A stretch of 64,000 nt of DNA from Sphingomonas endolithica (GTDB taxonomy: Bacteria > Pseudomonadota > Alphaproteobacteria > Sphingomonadales > Sphingomonadaceae): the NCBI RefSeq assembly GCF_025231525.1, contig NZ_CP103057.1, positions 2,924,501 to 2,988,500 on the forward strand, written 5' to 3'. Shown piece after piece: positions 44,445-53,517 of this stretch. Every line of letters starts with the position of its first letter. The stretch's first letter is position 1. Made by a program: the position numbers and the translations under genes. The notes under the pieces were generated by a model, which saw only the letters and a list, made by a program, of their open reading frames with translations, did not search any database and was not told the origin of the DNA.

Positions 44445-45385
44445 GAATATTCCTCGAGTTCACGGGTGATCGAATTGAGGCGGATCGCCGCCTTGCCGTT
44501 GGACGTGCCGACCGTGCCGAGACCCAGGCAATCGCCGCCGACCATCACCGGCACTTCCGCGCCGAAGCTGATCGGTATGATGTCGCCGGGTTTCAGGTCC
44601 ATCAGCATGCTGAGCGACACCATTGGCTCGGCCAGCACGGAGCGGACCGGGAAGCGCACGCCCATCACGTTGCGCGTCAGCCCGTTACGCCATGCCGGAT
44701 CAGGCGCGGCGGTCTTGGCGTGGACCTTGCCGATCAGCGACGGCGTGTGTGGCTTCAGCGCGGCGACGGGATAGGCGATGTCGACGAACACGGGCTTCGC
44801 CGTGCCCGCCGCGATGCCGAAACGAGTGACGACGACCGCATCGTCGCCGTCCAGCCCCTGGATCAGCGCGGGATTGGCCTCGACATGGCCCGGGGTGAAA
44901 TCGATTCTGCCGAGCGGCTCCCAGGCCACGCCCAGCGGGCCGGCGAGCAGCAGGCCTAGCCGCGCGACGATCGCCTCCGCCGCCGGCGTGAATTCTGTCG
45001 GCAGCTCGGCCGGCGTCGCGCCGGTGCCGCCGAAATACAGATCGAGGAGCTCCATGACGAAGCGGCCGTCGAACACGGCAAGTGCCTGGCCCGTGGTCGG
45101 CGCCATCTTGAGCGGTAGCCAGGCAGTCAGGCCGTTGCCGCGCTCGGCACGATAATCGGCGAAGCGCTGCACCACCAACGGCTCGGCAAAGGTGCGGCAT
45201 TCCTTGCGCAGCAACGGTTCGAACACGCTACGCATGCTGCGCGCAAGGCGAGCGGAGAGATGCTGCAGCGTGTGCAGATCCCCGAACGGATTGATGTTCT
45301 GCACCCCCAGCGAGACGTGCTCCGCCTGCAGCCGGGGGCGTTCCCGCCGATCGGTCGATACCTTGGTTGCTGCGTCGTTAACCAT
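44441..45385 (-). CDS. fliM: Flagellar motor switch protein FliM
   Basis: The 314-residue protein has a middle CheC-like domain (LSARLARSMRSVFEPLL... FVMELLDLYFGG) and a C-terminal SpoA domain (LMDLKPGDIIPISFGAEVPV, then MVGGDCLGLG). The N-terminal CheY-binding EIDAL-like peptide is not obvious; the N-terminus instead is basic (STDRRERPRLQ). It sits between fliL (6 bp upstream) and fliN (ATGA overlap). Confidence 0.92.
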   Translation of the reverse strand: MVNDAATKVSTDRRERPRLQAEHVSLGVQNINPFGDLHTLQHLSARLARSMRSVFEPLLRKECRTFAEPLVVQRFADYRAERGNGLTAWLPLKMAPTTGQALAVFDGRFVMELLDLYFGGTGATPAELPTEFTPAAEAIVARLGLLLAGPLGVAWEPLGRIDFTPGHVEANPALIQGLDGDDAVVVTRFGIAAGTAKPVFVDIAYPVAALKPHTPSLIGKVHAKTAAPDPAWRNGLTRNVMGVRFPVRSVLAEPMVSLSMLMDLKPGDIIPISFGAEVPVMVGGDCLGLGTVGTSNGKAAIRLNSITRELEEYS

Positions 45386-45391
45386 CGACGG

Positions 45392-45982
45392 TCACTGAAC
45401 AACGAAATTGGTAAAGTAGACGTTACCGACGCCGCCAAATCCTTCCTTTTCCTTGAGCGTCGCGTTGATCGCCTTGGCTAATCGCGCCTGCAAAAGTTTC
45501 TTGCCCGCGGTGCTGAACACCTGTTCCTCGGTCGTGTCGCCGAGCGCCATCAGGATCGACGAGCGCACCGCAATCTCGTTGGTCTTGATGTTGTCGATCA
45601 CCGTGTCGTCATAGGGCGTGGACACCGCCAGCCCGATCTGGATGAAGTGCACGCTGTCCTGCAGGTTGGAGGTGAACTCCTTGTCCAAGGCATAGTAATT
45701 CGACGCATAACGGTCGCCGCCTTCGCCGGCAGGCGGCGCGGCGCCGGCGTCGTGCGCACCTTCTCCGCCGGCGGTGAAGCGCTTCTGCTCGGCCTTGGGC
45801 ACGAGCTTCGGGCCCGGCGCTTCTGCAACGCCATGCGCGGCGCCACGCGGGAAATAGCCGGTGGCATAGAGGCCACCGCCGACCCCGCCGGCGACCAGCA
45901 CCAGCGCGCCACCGGTAAAGGCCAGTATTTTCACGAGCCCGCGCTTCTTGGGTGCGGCTGTCTCTTCGATAATCTCGCTCAT
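45392..45982 (-). CDS. fliL: Flagellar basal-body-associated protein FliL
   Basis: The 196-residue protein has a basic N-terminus, one membrane helix (residues about 17-38, ILAFTGGALVLVAGGVGGGL) and a periplasmic domain with SVHFIQIGLAVSTPYDD and a C-terminal NVYFTNFVVQ. FliL rings surround the stator and support motor torque. An insertion of charged and Gly/Ala-rich sequence (residues about 55-95) precedes the conserved domain. Confidence 0.9.
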   Translation of the reverse strand: MSEIIEETAAPKKRGLVKILAFTGGALVLVAGGVGGGLYATGYFPRGAAHGVAEAPGPKLVPKAEQKRFTAGGEGAHDAGAAPPAGEGGDRYASNYYALDKEFTSNLQDSVHFIQIGLAVSTPYDDTVIDNIKTNEIAVRSSILMALGDTTEEQVFSTAGKKLLQARLAKAINATLKEKEGFGGVGNVYFTNFVVQ

Positions 45983-45996
45983 GTTCAGTCCTTCGT

Positions 45997-47883
45997 TCAG
46001 GCGATTCGGATGTCGGTGATCATGTCGACGGCGTCGTCGATCGTGGGCGCGGCCGGGGCGATCGCCGTTGGTTGCAGCTGCTGGCGCGCGTGGCGTGTGT
46101 CGCGGTCGGCGCCCACCGTCGCGTCGCCGAGCTTGATCCCGCGCGCGTCGGCCAGCTCCGCCAGCCGCGGCTGCGCCTCGTGCAGCAAGCGCGCGCTGGC
46201 CGGGTTCTCGGCAGCGAAGTGGACGTGCACCCGCTCGCCATCGCGGCGCAGTGACACATCGACCGCGCCCAGCGCATCGGGCACCAGCCGGATGCGCGTA
46301 TTGCGCGCATCGGCATCGTCGCGCAGGATCTCGATTCGTTCGATCATGCCCTGCAGACCACTTTCCTGCCGCAGGTCGAGCGCGCCATGCCTGGCCTCGG
46401 CGGTGACCGGGATTGCCGACAATCGTACGCCATCGAGTGGCGCCGGCACGCCGATCTGCGGGGTGCTGCCGTCTGAACGATCGTCGTCATGTCGCGTTCG
46501 TGCCACCGCGTTTATTGCGGCAGCGAAGGCCTGCCCTGCGGGTTGGATGAGGGACGGCTGCGGCGCTTGGCTGGGTACGGCTGCGGCTAAGCGGGGGGGA
46601 ACCGCTACGTCGGCTTCTCGTTCGGCGGGCGCAGGAAAAGGGGTGGCGATCTGAGCGATCATGCCCGGTTGCCCGCTTTCCTGCCGCAGGTCGTCCACGT
46701 TGGCCGCAACAGCGATCGTCGGTGCGCGCTGGGCGTCGAGCGGCGCCGCAACGCCGACCTGCGGCATGCTCGCGTCGATGAGATTGTCGTTTGTTCGTCC
46801 GACCGCGGTGATCTTCGCGGCGAAGGCCTGAGCTGCCGGCTGGATGAAGGGTGGCTGTGGCATCGGGCCGAGGCGAAGTGCCGCCACCTTGTTATCGGCG
46901 GTGATCGGCGCGCTCGCCACCATCGCCGCCGAGGGAGGGCTGAGCGCAGGTGGTGGTAGGTGGCCTGGGGCGGATGCGTCGGTCTGGACGTCAGCGGTCG
47001 TCTGGCGCGTGGCCGCAGCCTTGATGACATCGGCTGGCATGCTCGTCATAGTCGCAGCGAGCGACGCCAATGGCTGCGCCGCCGCGCTCGATCGGGCGGT
47101 CACTGGTATTGCTATAGACCGGTCCGAGGCGGCGACCGGTGTGGGCGCCAGCATGGATAGTGGGGATGCTACGTACCTTACAGGCATGGCCGCCGTTGCG
47201 ACCGTCCCAGAAGGTTGGGAAGGCGAAGTTGCTTTCAGTTGCGTCGTGGTCGCCGCCGCCGCTTCTGCTGCCGTCGTCAGAAGCGGCGTTGTTACGATGA
47301 GACGCGCCAAGGTTGGCGGAACTTGCTGTGGCGTCGGTGGCGGGACTGACGACTCGACGACAGGCGCCACCCCCGAAACCGGCGGCGTTGCCGACCCAAC
47401 CAACGTCACTTCGATCGGCTTTGCGGGCTGCGGTGTCGGCAGCGCGCGTACTGGCAGCATCGGCATTAACGGCGCGGCCGCCGCCAAAGGCCAGATCAAC
47501 TCCTCCGGTTTATCCCGGCCCGATATCTCGGCAGGCACGTTCTTGCCGCTATCGGCAATCGCCTGCCGCTTGGCCGGCAGCCCGGGCAGCGGCGACATGT
47601 CCGGCACCACGTTGGCGACCGGATACGCTCCCGCCACCAGCAGCGTCGGGTTGAGCGCCGGCGCCTCCCGTGCATCATCGGCGGATGGAAGTCGCTCGGC
47701 TTTGCTCGGCTGCCCCAACGCCTCGTGAGGAGTCGGGACGATCCCCATCGTTGCTACCGCAGCGCCATCCACCTCCGTTAGACCCGCCAATACCACGGCA
47801 AAGCCGTCCATCGGAACAGGCCCGGTCGGCGCGACGATCGTCGTCGCGGATAGCTGTGTAGCGGATGAGGACAGCGCAATCAT
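45997..47883 (-). CDS. fliK: Flagellar hook-length control protein FliK
   Basis: This 628-residue protein is Ala/Pro/Thr/Val-rich over most of its length, as expected for the molecular ruler. A C-terminal Flg_hook domain (RIRLVPDALGAVDVSLRRDG, then LLHEAQPRLAELADARG) switches export specificity. About 75 residues are duplicated in tandem ahead of that domain: both copies carry PxIQPAxQAFAAxI, a PLDxxR segment and DLRQESGxxGMI. The assignment rests on the C-terminal domain and the position between fliJ and fliL. Confidence 0.9.
   Translation of the reverse strand: MIALSSSATQLSATTIVAPTGPVPMDGFAVVLAGLTEVDGAAVATMGIVPTPHEALGQPSKAERLPSADDAREAPALNPTLLVAGAYPVANVVPDMSPLPGLPAKRQAIADSGKNVPAEISGRDKPEELIWPLAAAAPLMPMLPVRALPTPQPAKPIEVTLVGSATPPVSGVAPVVESSVPPPTPQQVPPTLARLIVTTPLLTTAAEAAAATTTQLKATSPSQPSGTVATAAMPVRYVASPLSMLAPTPVAASDRSIAIPVTARSSAAAQPLASLAATMTSMPADVIKAAATRQTTADVQTDASAPGHLPPPALSPPSAAMVASAPITADNKVAALRLGPMPQPPFIQPAAQAFAAKITAVGRTNDNLIDASMPQVGVAAPLDAQRAPTIAVAANVDDLRQESGQPGMIAQIATPFPAPAEREADVAVPPRLAAAVPSQAPQPSLIQPAGQAFAAAINAVARTRHDDDRSDGSTPQIGVPAPLDGVRLSAIPVTAEARHGALDLRQESGLQGMIERIEILRDDADARNTRIRLVPDALGAVDVSLRRDGERVHVHFAAENPASARLLHEAQPRLAELADARGIKLGDATVGADRDTRHARQQLQPTAIAPAAPTIDDAVDMITDIRIA
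46328..46862 (-). repeat. Tandem duplication inside fliK
   Basis: Two coding units of about 215-235 bp, at about 46648-46862 and 46328-46563, are separated by about 85 bp. They encode similar segments, both beginning PQP..IQPA.QAFAA and ending DLRQESG..GMI. The DNA is also visibly similar, for example CTTTCCTGCCGCAGGTCG occurs in both. Confidence 0.8.
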
Positions 47884-47919
47884 ACCGGATCCAGACAGGC
47901 GACAGCGCCTGCGCGGAGT

Positions 47920-48339
47920 TCAGCAAGGATCGTGCCGGATCTTGCGCGATGGTGGGGCAGCCTCAAGCGCGCGGATCTCTTTCACCGCCTGCTCGGCCAT
48001 CGCGCGGTCGAGCAGCTTCTCGATCGCACTCTGGTCGCGCTTGGCCTCCCGCGTCTTCTCTGCCGCCTGCTGCGCGAGCTGCTCGGCTGCCCGCAGGCGA
48101 CCGTTGGCCGCCTCGGCGGACTGCTGCAGCCGGTCGCGGAAATGCGCTGCCGCCACCAGCGAGAAGCCCGGGCCGATGCTCGGCGCGGGTGCGATATCGG
48201 CGGCCAAGGCGGCGATACGATTGCGCAAGGTCACTTCGCCGACGAACCGCTCGTTGGCACGCGCTTCCTCGGCCCGCACAAGCCCCAGTTGCAGCGTCCG
48301 CACCTTCAGGATGCGGTCGAGCTTCTTGGCATCAGGCAT
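47920..48339 (-). CDS. fliJ: Flagellar export chaperone FliJ
   Basis: The 139-residue protein is highly charged and predicted to be almost entirely coiled-coil (LGLVRAEEARANERFVGEV... EQLAQQAAEKTREAKRDQSA). It lies directly after fliI, overlapping it by 8 bp, the standard FliJ position. FliJ sits in the FliI hexamer like a rotor stalk and recycles chaperones. Sequence conservation in this family is low, so the call relies on context and coiled-coil. Confidence 0.85.
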   Translation of the reverse strand: MPDAKKLDRILKVRTLQLGLVRAEEARANERFVGEVTLRNRIAALAADIAPAPSIGPGFSLVAAAHFRDRLQQSAEAANGRLRAAEQLAQQAAEKTREAKRDQSAIEKLLDRAMAEQAVKEIRALEAAPPSRKIRHDPC

Positions 48340-49660
48340 CGCCGAACACGCCGATCAATTCGGCGACCGCACCGTCGAGCGAAACGATCTCGTCCGGATC
48401 CTGGCGGATATAATCCATTACCGCCGGATGGCAGGCGATCGACGCATCGATGGCCGGGTCGGCACCCGAGCGATAGGCGCCCATCAGCATCAGATCGCGA
48501 TTCTCCTCATAGGTCGCGAGATGCCGGCGCAGTATGCGTGCGGCCAGGATGTGCGGTCGCCCGGCAATGTCGGTCATCACGCGACTGACCGAGGGCCCGA
48601 GATCGATCGCCGGATACACGCCGCGCTCGGCCAGTTGCCGGCTGAGCACGATATGCCCGTCGAGGATCGAGCGCGCCGAATCCACCACCGGATCGTTGCC
48701 GTCGTCGCCATCCGCCAGCACGGTGTAGATCGCGGTGATCGATCCGCCGCTCGCCACGTCGGTGCCGGCGCGCTCGATCAGATTGGGCAGCATCGCGATC
48801 GCGCTTGGCGGATAGCCGCGCGCGGATGCCGGTTCGCCCAAGGCCAGCCCGATCTCGCGTCCGGCATGCGCGACGCGAGTCAGCGAGTCCATGATCAGCA
48901 ACACCTTCTTGCCCTCGGCGCGAAACGCCTCGGCAATGGCATGCGTACGCAGCGCGCCGCGGATGCGCAGCACGGGCGAATGGTTGGCCGGCACCGCGAC
49001 GACCACCGAGCGCGCACGTGCCGCCCCGGCGACCTTGGTCTCGAGGAAATCGGCCACTTCGCGGCTGCGCTCGCCGATCAGCCCGATGACGATCACATCG
49101 GCTTCCGCCGCGCACACGATCATGCCGAGCAGCACCGATTTGCCGACGCCCGATCCTGCCATGATCCCGATGCGCTGCCCCTGTCCGATCGTAAGCAGCC
49201 CATTGATCGCGCGCACGCCGACATCCATCGGCTGCAGCACGCGGCCGCGATCGAGCGGCGATTGCAGTTTCCCCGCGATCGGCCAGTGCCCGGCGCCACG
49301 GATCGGCCCCAGCCCGTCGATCGGCTTGCCGGCGCCGTCGACCACGCGGCCGAGCATCGCCGAGCCCACCTCCGCCTCGCCCGGCGGCCCCAACGGCCGC
49401 ACCGGCGCCTGCGGCAGCAGCGCCGCGGGGCCGCCGAGGTTCATCAGCAGCGTGCGACCATTGCGAAAGCCGATCACCTCCGCCTCGACGCCCGCATCCG
49501 GACTGCCGACCTGGCACACCGTGCCGACCGGCACCTGCAGCCCGATCGCTTCCATCAACAGGCCGTCGAACGACGCCAGGCGGCCGGAGACCCGGGGCTT
49601 CGGCGCGAAATCCGATGCTGCGAGCGAGCCGAGATAGTCTTCGGTAAAGCGGTTCAGCAT
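48332..49660 (-). CDS. fliI: Flagellum-specific ATPase FliI
   Basis: The 442-residue ATPase of the type III export apparatus is related to F1-beta. The Walker A is GSGVGKS at 169-175. VLLIMDSLTRVAHAGREIGL with the Walker B Asp, GEPASARGYPPS and the C-terminal RNDL-like ENRDLMLMGAYRSG are present. The ATG at 49660 (MLNRFTEDYLG) is chosen; an upstream in-frame ATG at 49735 would translate a REP-like element. It is preceded by that REP and fliH, and followed by fliJ with an 8-bp overlap. Confidence 0.95.
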   Translation of the reverse strand: MLNRFTEDYLGSLAASDFAPKPRVSGRLASFDGLLMEAIGLQVPVGTVCQVGSPDAGVEAEVIGFRNGRTLLMNLGGPAALLPQAPVRPLGPPGEAEVGSAMLGRVVDGAGKPIDGLGPIRGAGHWPIAGKLQSPLDRGRVLQPMDVGVRAINGLLTIGQGQRIGIMAGSGVGKSVLLGMIVCAAEADVIVIGLIGERSREVADFLETKVAGAARARSVVVAVPANHSPVLRIRGALRTHAIAEAFRAEGKKVLLIMDSLTRVAHAGREIGLALGEPASARGYPPSAIAMLPNLIERAGTDVASGGSITAIYTVLADGDDGNDPVVDSARSILDGHIVLSRQLAERGVYPAIDLGPSVSRVMTDIAGRPHILAARILRRHLATYEENRDLMLMGAYRSGADPAIDASIACHPAVMDYIRQDPDEIVSLDGAVAELIGVFGDA

Positions 49661-49675
49661 GATCTCGCCCCGCCT

Positions 49676-49781
49676 CGTTCCCCGGCGAAGGCCGGGGTCC
49701 AGTCGCGGGACGTGCATGATCGTGCGCTGCGCCACGTAACTTCGACCTGCGCTACTGAGCCCCGGCCTTCGCCGGGGAACG
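49676..49781. repeat. REP-like inverted repeat between fliH and fliI
   Basis: The left arm CGTTCCCCGGCGAAGGCCGG then GGT at 49676-49698 and the right arm GCCCCGGCCTTCGCCGGGGA then ACG at 49759-49781 are near-perfect complements. It fills most of the 130-bp fliH-fliI gap. Confidence 0.8.
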
Positions 49782-49790
49782 TTTTGGCGC

Positions 49791-50522
49791 TCACGCGGGC
49801 ACTGCCACTCGGTCGATCACCTGCGCCAATTGTTCCAGCCACAGCGCCGGCCCATCCTCGACGATCGTCGATGCCGCTTCCAGCACGAAGCTGCCCCGCG
49901 CGATCCCCGCATCGCCCACCGAAAACACGCTGTCGGGCAATCGCCCGTCGAGCAGCGCCACGTCGTCGGGATGGACGCGCAGCAATGCCGATTCCGCGCC
50001 GTCCGACAGCATCTCGGCGGCCGACTCGATCCGCCGTGCCAAGATGTCGGCGGAGATGCCGATCTCGCCGACCAGCTTGGTTACCAGGAACAACACCGTC
50101 TGGCGCAATTGCCGTGCCATCTTCTCGCGGTCGAAGCGCTCGGTCGCGCGCAATGCCTCACCCAATTTGGCGAGTAGCGCACGATCGCGCTCGCCGGTCG
50201 CCCCGGCCTCCGCCAACGCCGCGGCGATACCCTCGGCATAGCCCGCGGCATGCGCCGTGGCCGTCGGATCAGCGCACGGCACCGTCGCGTCGAACGGGTC
50301 CCAGCCTTCCGTCGGATTGCTGGCGGCATTAGCCGGGGAGAAATGCTTGGGGCCGGCCGCTTGCGGCGCGAACCCCACCGGTCCGCTTCGCGCTGCCCGG
50401 TCGCGCAGGTCATGGGCGGCAAAACCTACACTCGGCCGATCGAACGCCTGGTGCAACACTTGCGCCGCCGCATCATGGCGCGCGGCGAAACCGGCCATGA
50501 AACCGGACGCCGGATCAGACAT
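49791..50522 (-). CDS. fliH: Flagellar assembly protein FliH
   Basis: The 243-residue protein matches the FliH/YscL stator of the FliI ATPase. Its N-terminal region is variable; the middle has AHAAGYAEGIAAALAEAG (G-x-x-x-G-like helix) and the conserved C-terminal KLVGEIGISADILARRIESA, then VHPDDVALLDG. The ATG at 50522 overlaps the fliG 3' end; an ATG six bases earlier at 50528 is possible. Longer upstream extensions lie inside fliG and are rejected. Confidence 0.88.
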   Translation of the reverse strand: MSDPASGFMAGFAARHDAAAQVLHQAFDRPSVGFAAHDLRDRAARSGPVGFAPQAAGPKHFSPANAASNPTEGWDPFDATVPCADPTATAHAAGYAEGIAAALAEAGATGERDRALLAKLGEALRATERFDREKMARQLRQTVLFLVTKLVGEIGISADILARRIESAAEMLSDGAESALLRVHPDDVALLDGRLPDSVFSVGDAGIARGSFVLEAASTIVEDGPALWLEQLAQVIDRVAVPA

Positions 50523-51522
50523 AGTCATCGTCGCCCCCGCCCATCTGGATCGTGCCATCCTTGGCCAGGTTGCGCGCAATCTGGATGATCGCCTTTTGCG
50601 CTTCCAACACTTCGGAAAGCCGCATCGGCCCGCGCTCTTCCATCTCGTCGCGAATGCCGTCTGCGGCACGGCTCGACATGCAGCCAAGGAAGCGCTCGCG
50701 TACGCTCTCGTCGACGCCCTTCAGCGCTCGCGTGAGCGTGTCGCTGTCGATATTGCGGATCAGCGCTCCCAGATTCTTGTCGTCCAGGTCGAGCAGATTG
50801 TCGAACACGAACATCGCCTCTTCGATCGCTCTGGCGACCTCGCGGTCGATCTTGAACAATTTGGGCATCACGCGCTGCTCGGTCGCCTTGCGGCCGCTCG
50901 ACAGGATCTTTGCCGCGTCGCGCGTGCCGCCCATCGTGACGCCGGCCGACGCCTGCGATCGGCCGCTGCGATCGGCCAGCATGACGCTCAGCGTCTCCAT
51001 CGCCTCGGGGGTGACCGGCCCCAACTTGGCGATGCGGTGCAGGATATCGGGCTGCACGCCATCGGGTAGCAATTCCAGCACCTGCGCCGCCACCGCGGGA
51101 TCGAGGTTGGCGATCAGCACCGCGGCGATCTGCGGATGTTCCTTCTCGATCATGCTCGCAATCTCGGGCGCGTCGAGCCAATCGAGCAGGTCGATCTGGC
51201 AGGCATCCTCGCTCGGCACGATCCGCGACAACACGCTCGCGGCTTTGTCCTGGCCCAGCGCACGGTGCATCACCGCCTCGATCTGCGGGCGCGGGTCGAA
51301 ACTGATGCCGGTGCGTTCGCGCGCCCGGTCGACGAAATCGTCCAGCACATGCTCGACTTCCTGCTCGCTGACATCGGCGACGGCGAACATCGCCTTGCCC
51401 AGCAGGCGGACCTCTTCCGGGTCTAGCTTTTGCAGGATGGCGGCGGCCTCTTCCTCGCTGACCAGCATCATCAACACCGCGGCGCGTTCCACGCCGGTAT
51501 ATATCTTGGGCAACGTGGTCAT
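50515..51522 (-). CDS. fliG: Flagellar motor switch protein FliG
   Basis: The 335-residue protein has the three FliG armadillo domains. N-terminal YTGVERAAVLMMLVSEEEAA binds FliF, the middle EHPQIAAVLIANLD (the EHPQ motif) contacts FliM, and the C-terminal domain with VFDNLLDLDDKNLGALIRNI carries torque-helix charges. The start overlaps the fliF stop (ATGA) and its end overlaps the fliH start. Confidence 0.95.
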   Translation of the reverse strand: MTTLPKIYTGVERAAVLMMLVSEEEAAAILQKLDPEEVRLLGKAMFAVADVSEQEVEHVLDDFVDRARERTGISFDPRPQIEAVMHRALGQDKAASVLSRIVPSEDACQIDLLDWLDAPEIASMIEKEHPQIAAVLIANLDPAVAAQVLELLPDGVQPDILHRIAKLGPVTPEAMETLSVMLADRSGRSQASAGVTMGGTRDAAKILSSGRKATEQRVMPKLFKIDREVARAIEEAMFVFDNLLDLDDKNLGALIRNIDSDTLTRALKGVDESVRERFLGCMSSRAADGIRDEMEERGPMRLSEVLEAQKAIIQIARNLAKDGTIQMGGGDDDYV

Positions 51523-53153
51523 GACTTGATCATGTCGCGTACGGCAAGCGCAGCCCGGGCCGGATTGTCCCGCGTGAAGCCCCGGACCATGCCGATCCGG
51601 TCATCGTAATTCTGTGCGCTGTCGATCTGGTCGATGCTGACCGCGGGCGGCGTCGGATCGCTGCCGGCAGCAGCGCCCATGTCACGCCCCAGCGCCGGTC
51701 GTGCGCCGGCATCCTCGCGCTTCTTCATCAGCGCCTTGGCCAGCGGGCGCACGCCCAGTAGCAGCACCAGCAGCGCGATGACGATGGCCGTCACGTTGCG
51801 TGCGATGATCGGCAACCACGCATTGTCATACCAAGGCTGTCCGCCATCCAGCTGCGCCGCGCCGGCGAACTTGCGGCTGATCACCGTTACCTGGTCGCCG
51901 CGCCCCTGATTGAAGCCGACTGCGGTCTGCACCAATTGCGTGATCTGCTGGATCTCTACCTGGCTGCGCGGCTTGGCCGTTTCGATATCGCGCAGCAGCA
52001 CCGCGACCGACAGCCGCTTGACGCCGCCGGGCGCCGCGCGCGTGACCGACACTTCCTTGCCCAGGTCATAGGCGCGGGCGAACTGGTCGCTCTGCTTGAC
52101 GTTGGGCGCCGTTGCTGTGCCGGCGGCGGCCGTAGCGCCGGGCACCGCGGGCGTGGGTGCAGTGACGGTCGAGGCGGGCGGGGGCGTGTTGCTCAGCGCG
52201 CCGGGGATACCGCCGGGCGTCGCCGCATCCGCCTGATTGCCGGTCCAATTGCCCTGCTCGGCCCGCAATGCCCCCTGCTTGTCGTAGGATTCGCGTGTTG
52301 CCTGGGTCTCATCGAGATCGACATCGGCCTGCACCTCGGTCGAGAAATTGCCCGAGCCGACCAGCGGCGTGAGCAATTGCACCACCTGCGCGCGATATTT
52401 GTCCTCCACCCGGCGCTGGAACGCGATGCGCTCGTCGCCCGCCGCGCCACTGGCACTTTCGCCCGCTGCCTTGGTCAGCAACCCGCCCATCTGATCGACG
52501 ATCGTCACCGCGTCGGATTTCAGGCCGGGCACGGATGAGGCGACCAGATTGACGATCGAGCTGACCTGCGCATCGCTCAGGCTGCGCCCGGGCTGCAGCT
52601 TCAGGATCACCGATGCCGATGGTGCGGCATTGTCACGGATGAACACCGATGCTTCGGGCGTGGCGAGATGCACGCGCGCCTCGGCCACCGCGTCGATCTC
52701 CTGGATCGATCGCGCAATCTCGGTCTCGCGCGCCTGGCGCAACCGCTCGCCTTCCACCGCGCGGCTGACGCCCATCGGCAATTGGTCGAGGATCGCATAG
52801 CCGCCCGGCGTCGCCTTGGGCAAGCCTTGGCCCGCCAGCAGCATCTTCGCGCGCGCATAATCGTCTTCGTCGACGGTCAGCGCCCCTGCGTCGTCGATCT
52901 TGGACGGGATATTGCCCTGTTCCAGCGCCTGCGTGACCGATGCCTTGTCGGCATCGGCAAGGCTGGCGAACAGCACCTTTTGCGGCGCGGCGCTGAACGT
53001 CATCCAGGCGAGCGCCGCCGCGGCGATCAGCCCGACCAGCAGGATCATCGGCAGGCTGCGGCGCACCGCGGGTTGCGCGAGCAGGCCGGTGACCTGCTGC
53101 AGCGGATTGGCGAAGCGTTCGGGCATGCCCGACGGAATGAGTGCGTTACTCAT
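51519..53153 (-). CDS. fliF: Flagellar MS-ring protein FliF
   Basis: The 544-residue protein has membrane helices near residues 34-52 and 448-470 around a large periplasmic region with ring-building motifs (LFASLADADKASVTQALEQG, GVSRAVEGERLRQARETEIA, VASSVPGLKSDAVTIVDQMG). The C-terminal cytosolic tail (DDRIGMVRGFTRDNPARAAL) binds FliG. It follows fliE by one base and overlaps fliG by 4 bp. Confidence 0.95.
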   Translation of the reverse strand: MSNALIPSGMPERFANPLQQVTGLLAQPAVRRSLPMILLVGLIAAAALAWMTFSAAPQKVLFASLADADKASVTQALEQGNIPSKIDDAGALTVDEDDYARAKMLLAGQGLPKATPGGYAILDQLPMGVSRAVEGERLRQARETEIARSIQEIDAVAEARVHLATPEASVFIRDNAAPSASVILKLQPGRSLSDAQVSSIVNLVASSVPGLKSDAVTIVDQMGGLLTKAAGESASGAAGDERIAFQRRVEDKYRAQVVQLLTPLVGSGNFSTEVQADVDLDETQATRESYDKQGALRAEQGNWTGNQADAATPGGIPGALSNTPPPASTVTAPTPAVPGATAAAGTATAPNVKQSDQFARAYDLGKEVSVTRAAPGGVKRLSVAVLLRDIETAKPRSQVEIQQITQLVQTAVGFNQGRGDQVTVISRKFAGAAQLDGGQPWYDNAWLPIIARNVTAIVIALLVLLLGVRPLAKALMKKREDAGARPALGRDMGAAAGSDPTPPAVSIDQIDSAQNYDDRIGMVRGFTRDNPARAALAVRDMIKS

Positions 53154-53154
53154 A

Positions 53155-53517
53155 TTATACCGGCATGCTCATGATGTCCTTGTAGGCGGACAGGAGTTTG
53201 TTGCGGACCTGCAGCGTCGCTTCGAAGCCGACGCTGGCCTGCTGGCGGGCGAGCATCACCTTGGCGATGTCGATCGTCTCGCCGCGCTCGTACTGCGCAG
53301 AAAGGTCGCCGGCCTGTTGCTGGCCCTGGTTCACCGATCGCAGCGCATCGTCCATCGTCGCGGCGAAGCTTGCCGGCTTCGTCTCGGTCGTGGCCGGCAT
53401 ACCGGCCGCGGCGTTCGCCCGGCTCAGCGCCTGGTTGCGTTCCAGGATCTGCGCGCGCAGCGCCATCACCCGATCGATCCCGCCGGCACCGCCGACACCA
53501 TTGATGCTCATGCCCAA
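53155..53517 (-). CDS. fliE: Flagellar hook-basal body protein FliE
   Basis: The 120-residue protein has the conserved C-terminus DIAKVMLARQQASVGFEATL, then QVRNKLLSAYKDIMSMPV, and SFAATMDDALRSVNQGQQQA before it. FliE joins the MS-ring/export gate to the rod. It is the first structural gene of the large operon and overlaps the 3' end of the sigma-54 activator gene by 10 bp. Transcription may therefore come from inside or upstream of that gene. Confidence 0.93.
   Translation of the reverse strand: MGMSINGVGGAGGIDRVMALRAQILERNQALSRANAAAGMPATTETKPASFAATMDDALRSVNQGQQQAGDLSAQYERGETIDIAKVMLARQQASVGFEATLQVRNKLLSAYKDIMSMPV

Noticed and set aside
43672..44463. Upstream extension of the FliP frame
   Set aside because: It reads through a REP-like dyad, fliO and fliN in the wrong phase; the signal peptide at 43671 marks the true start.
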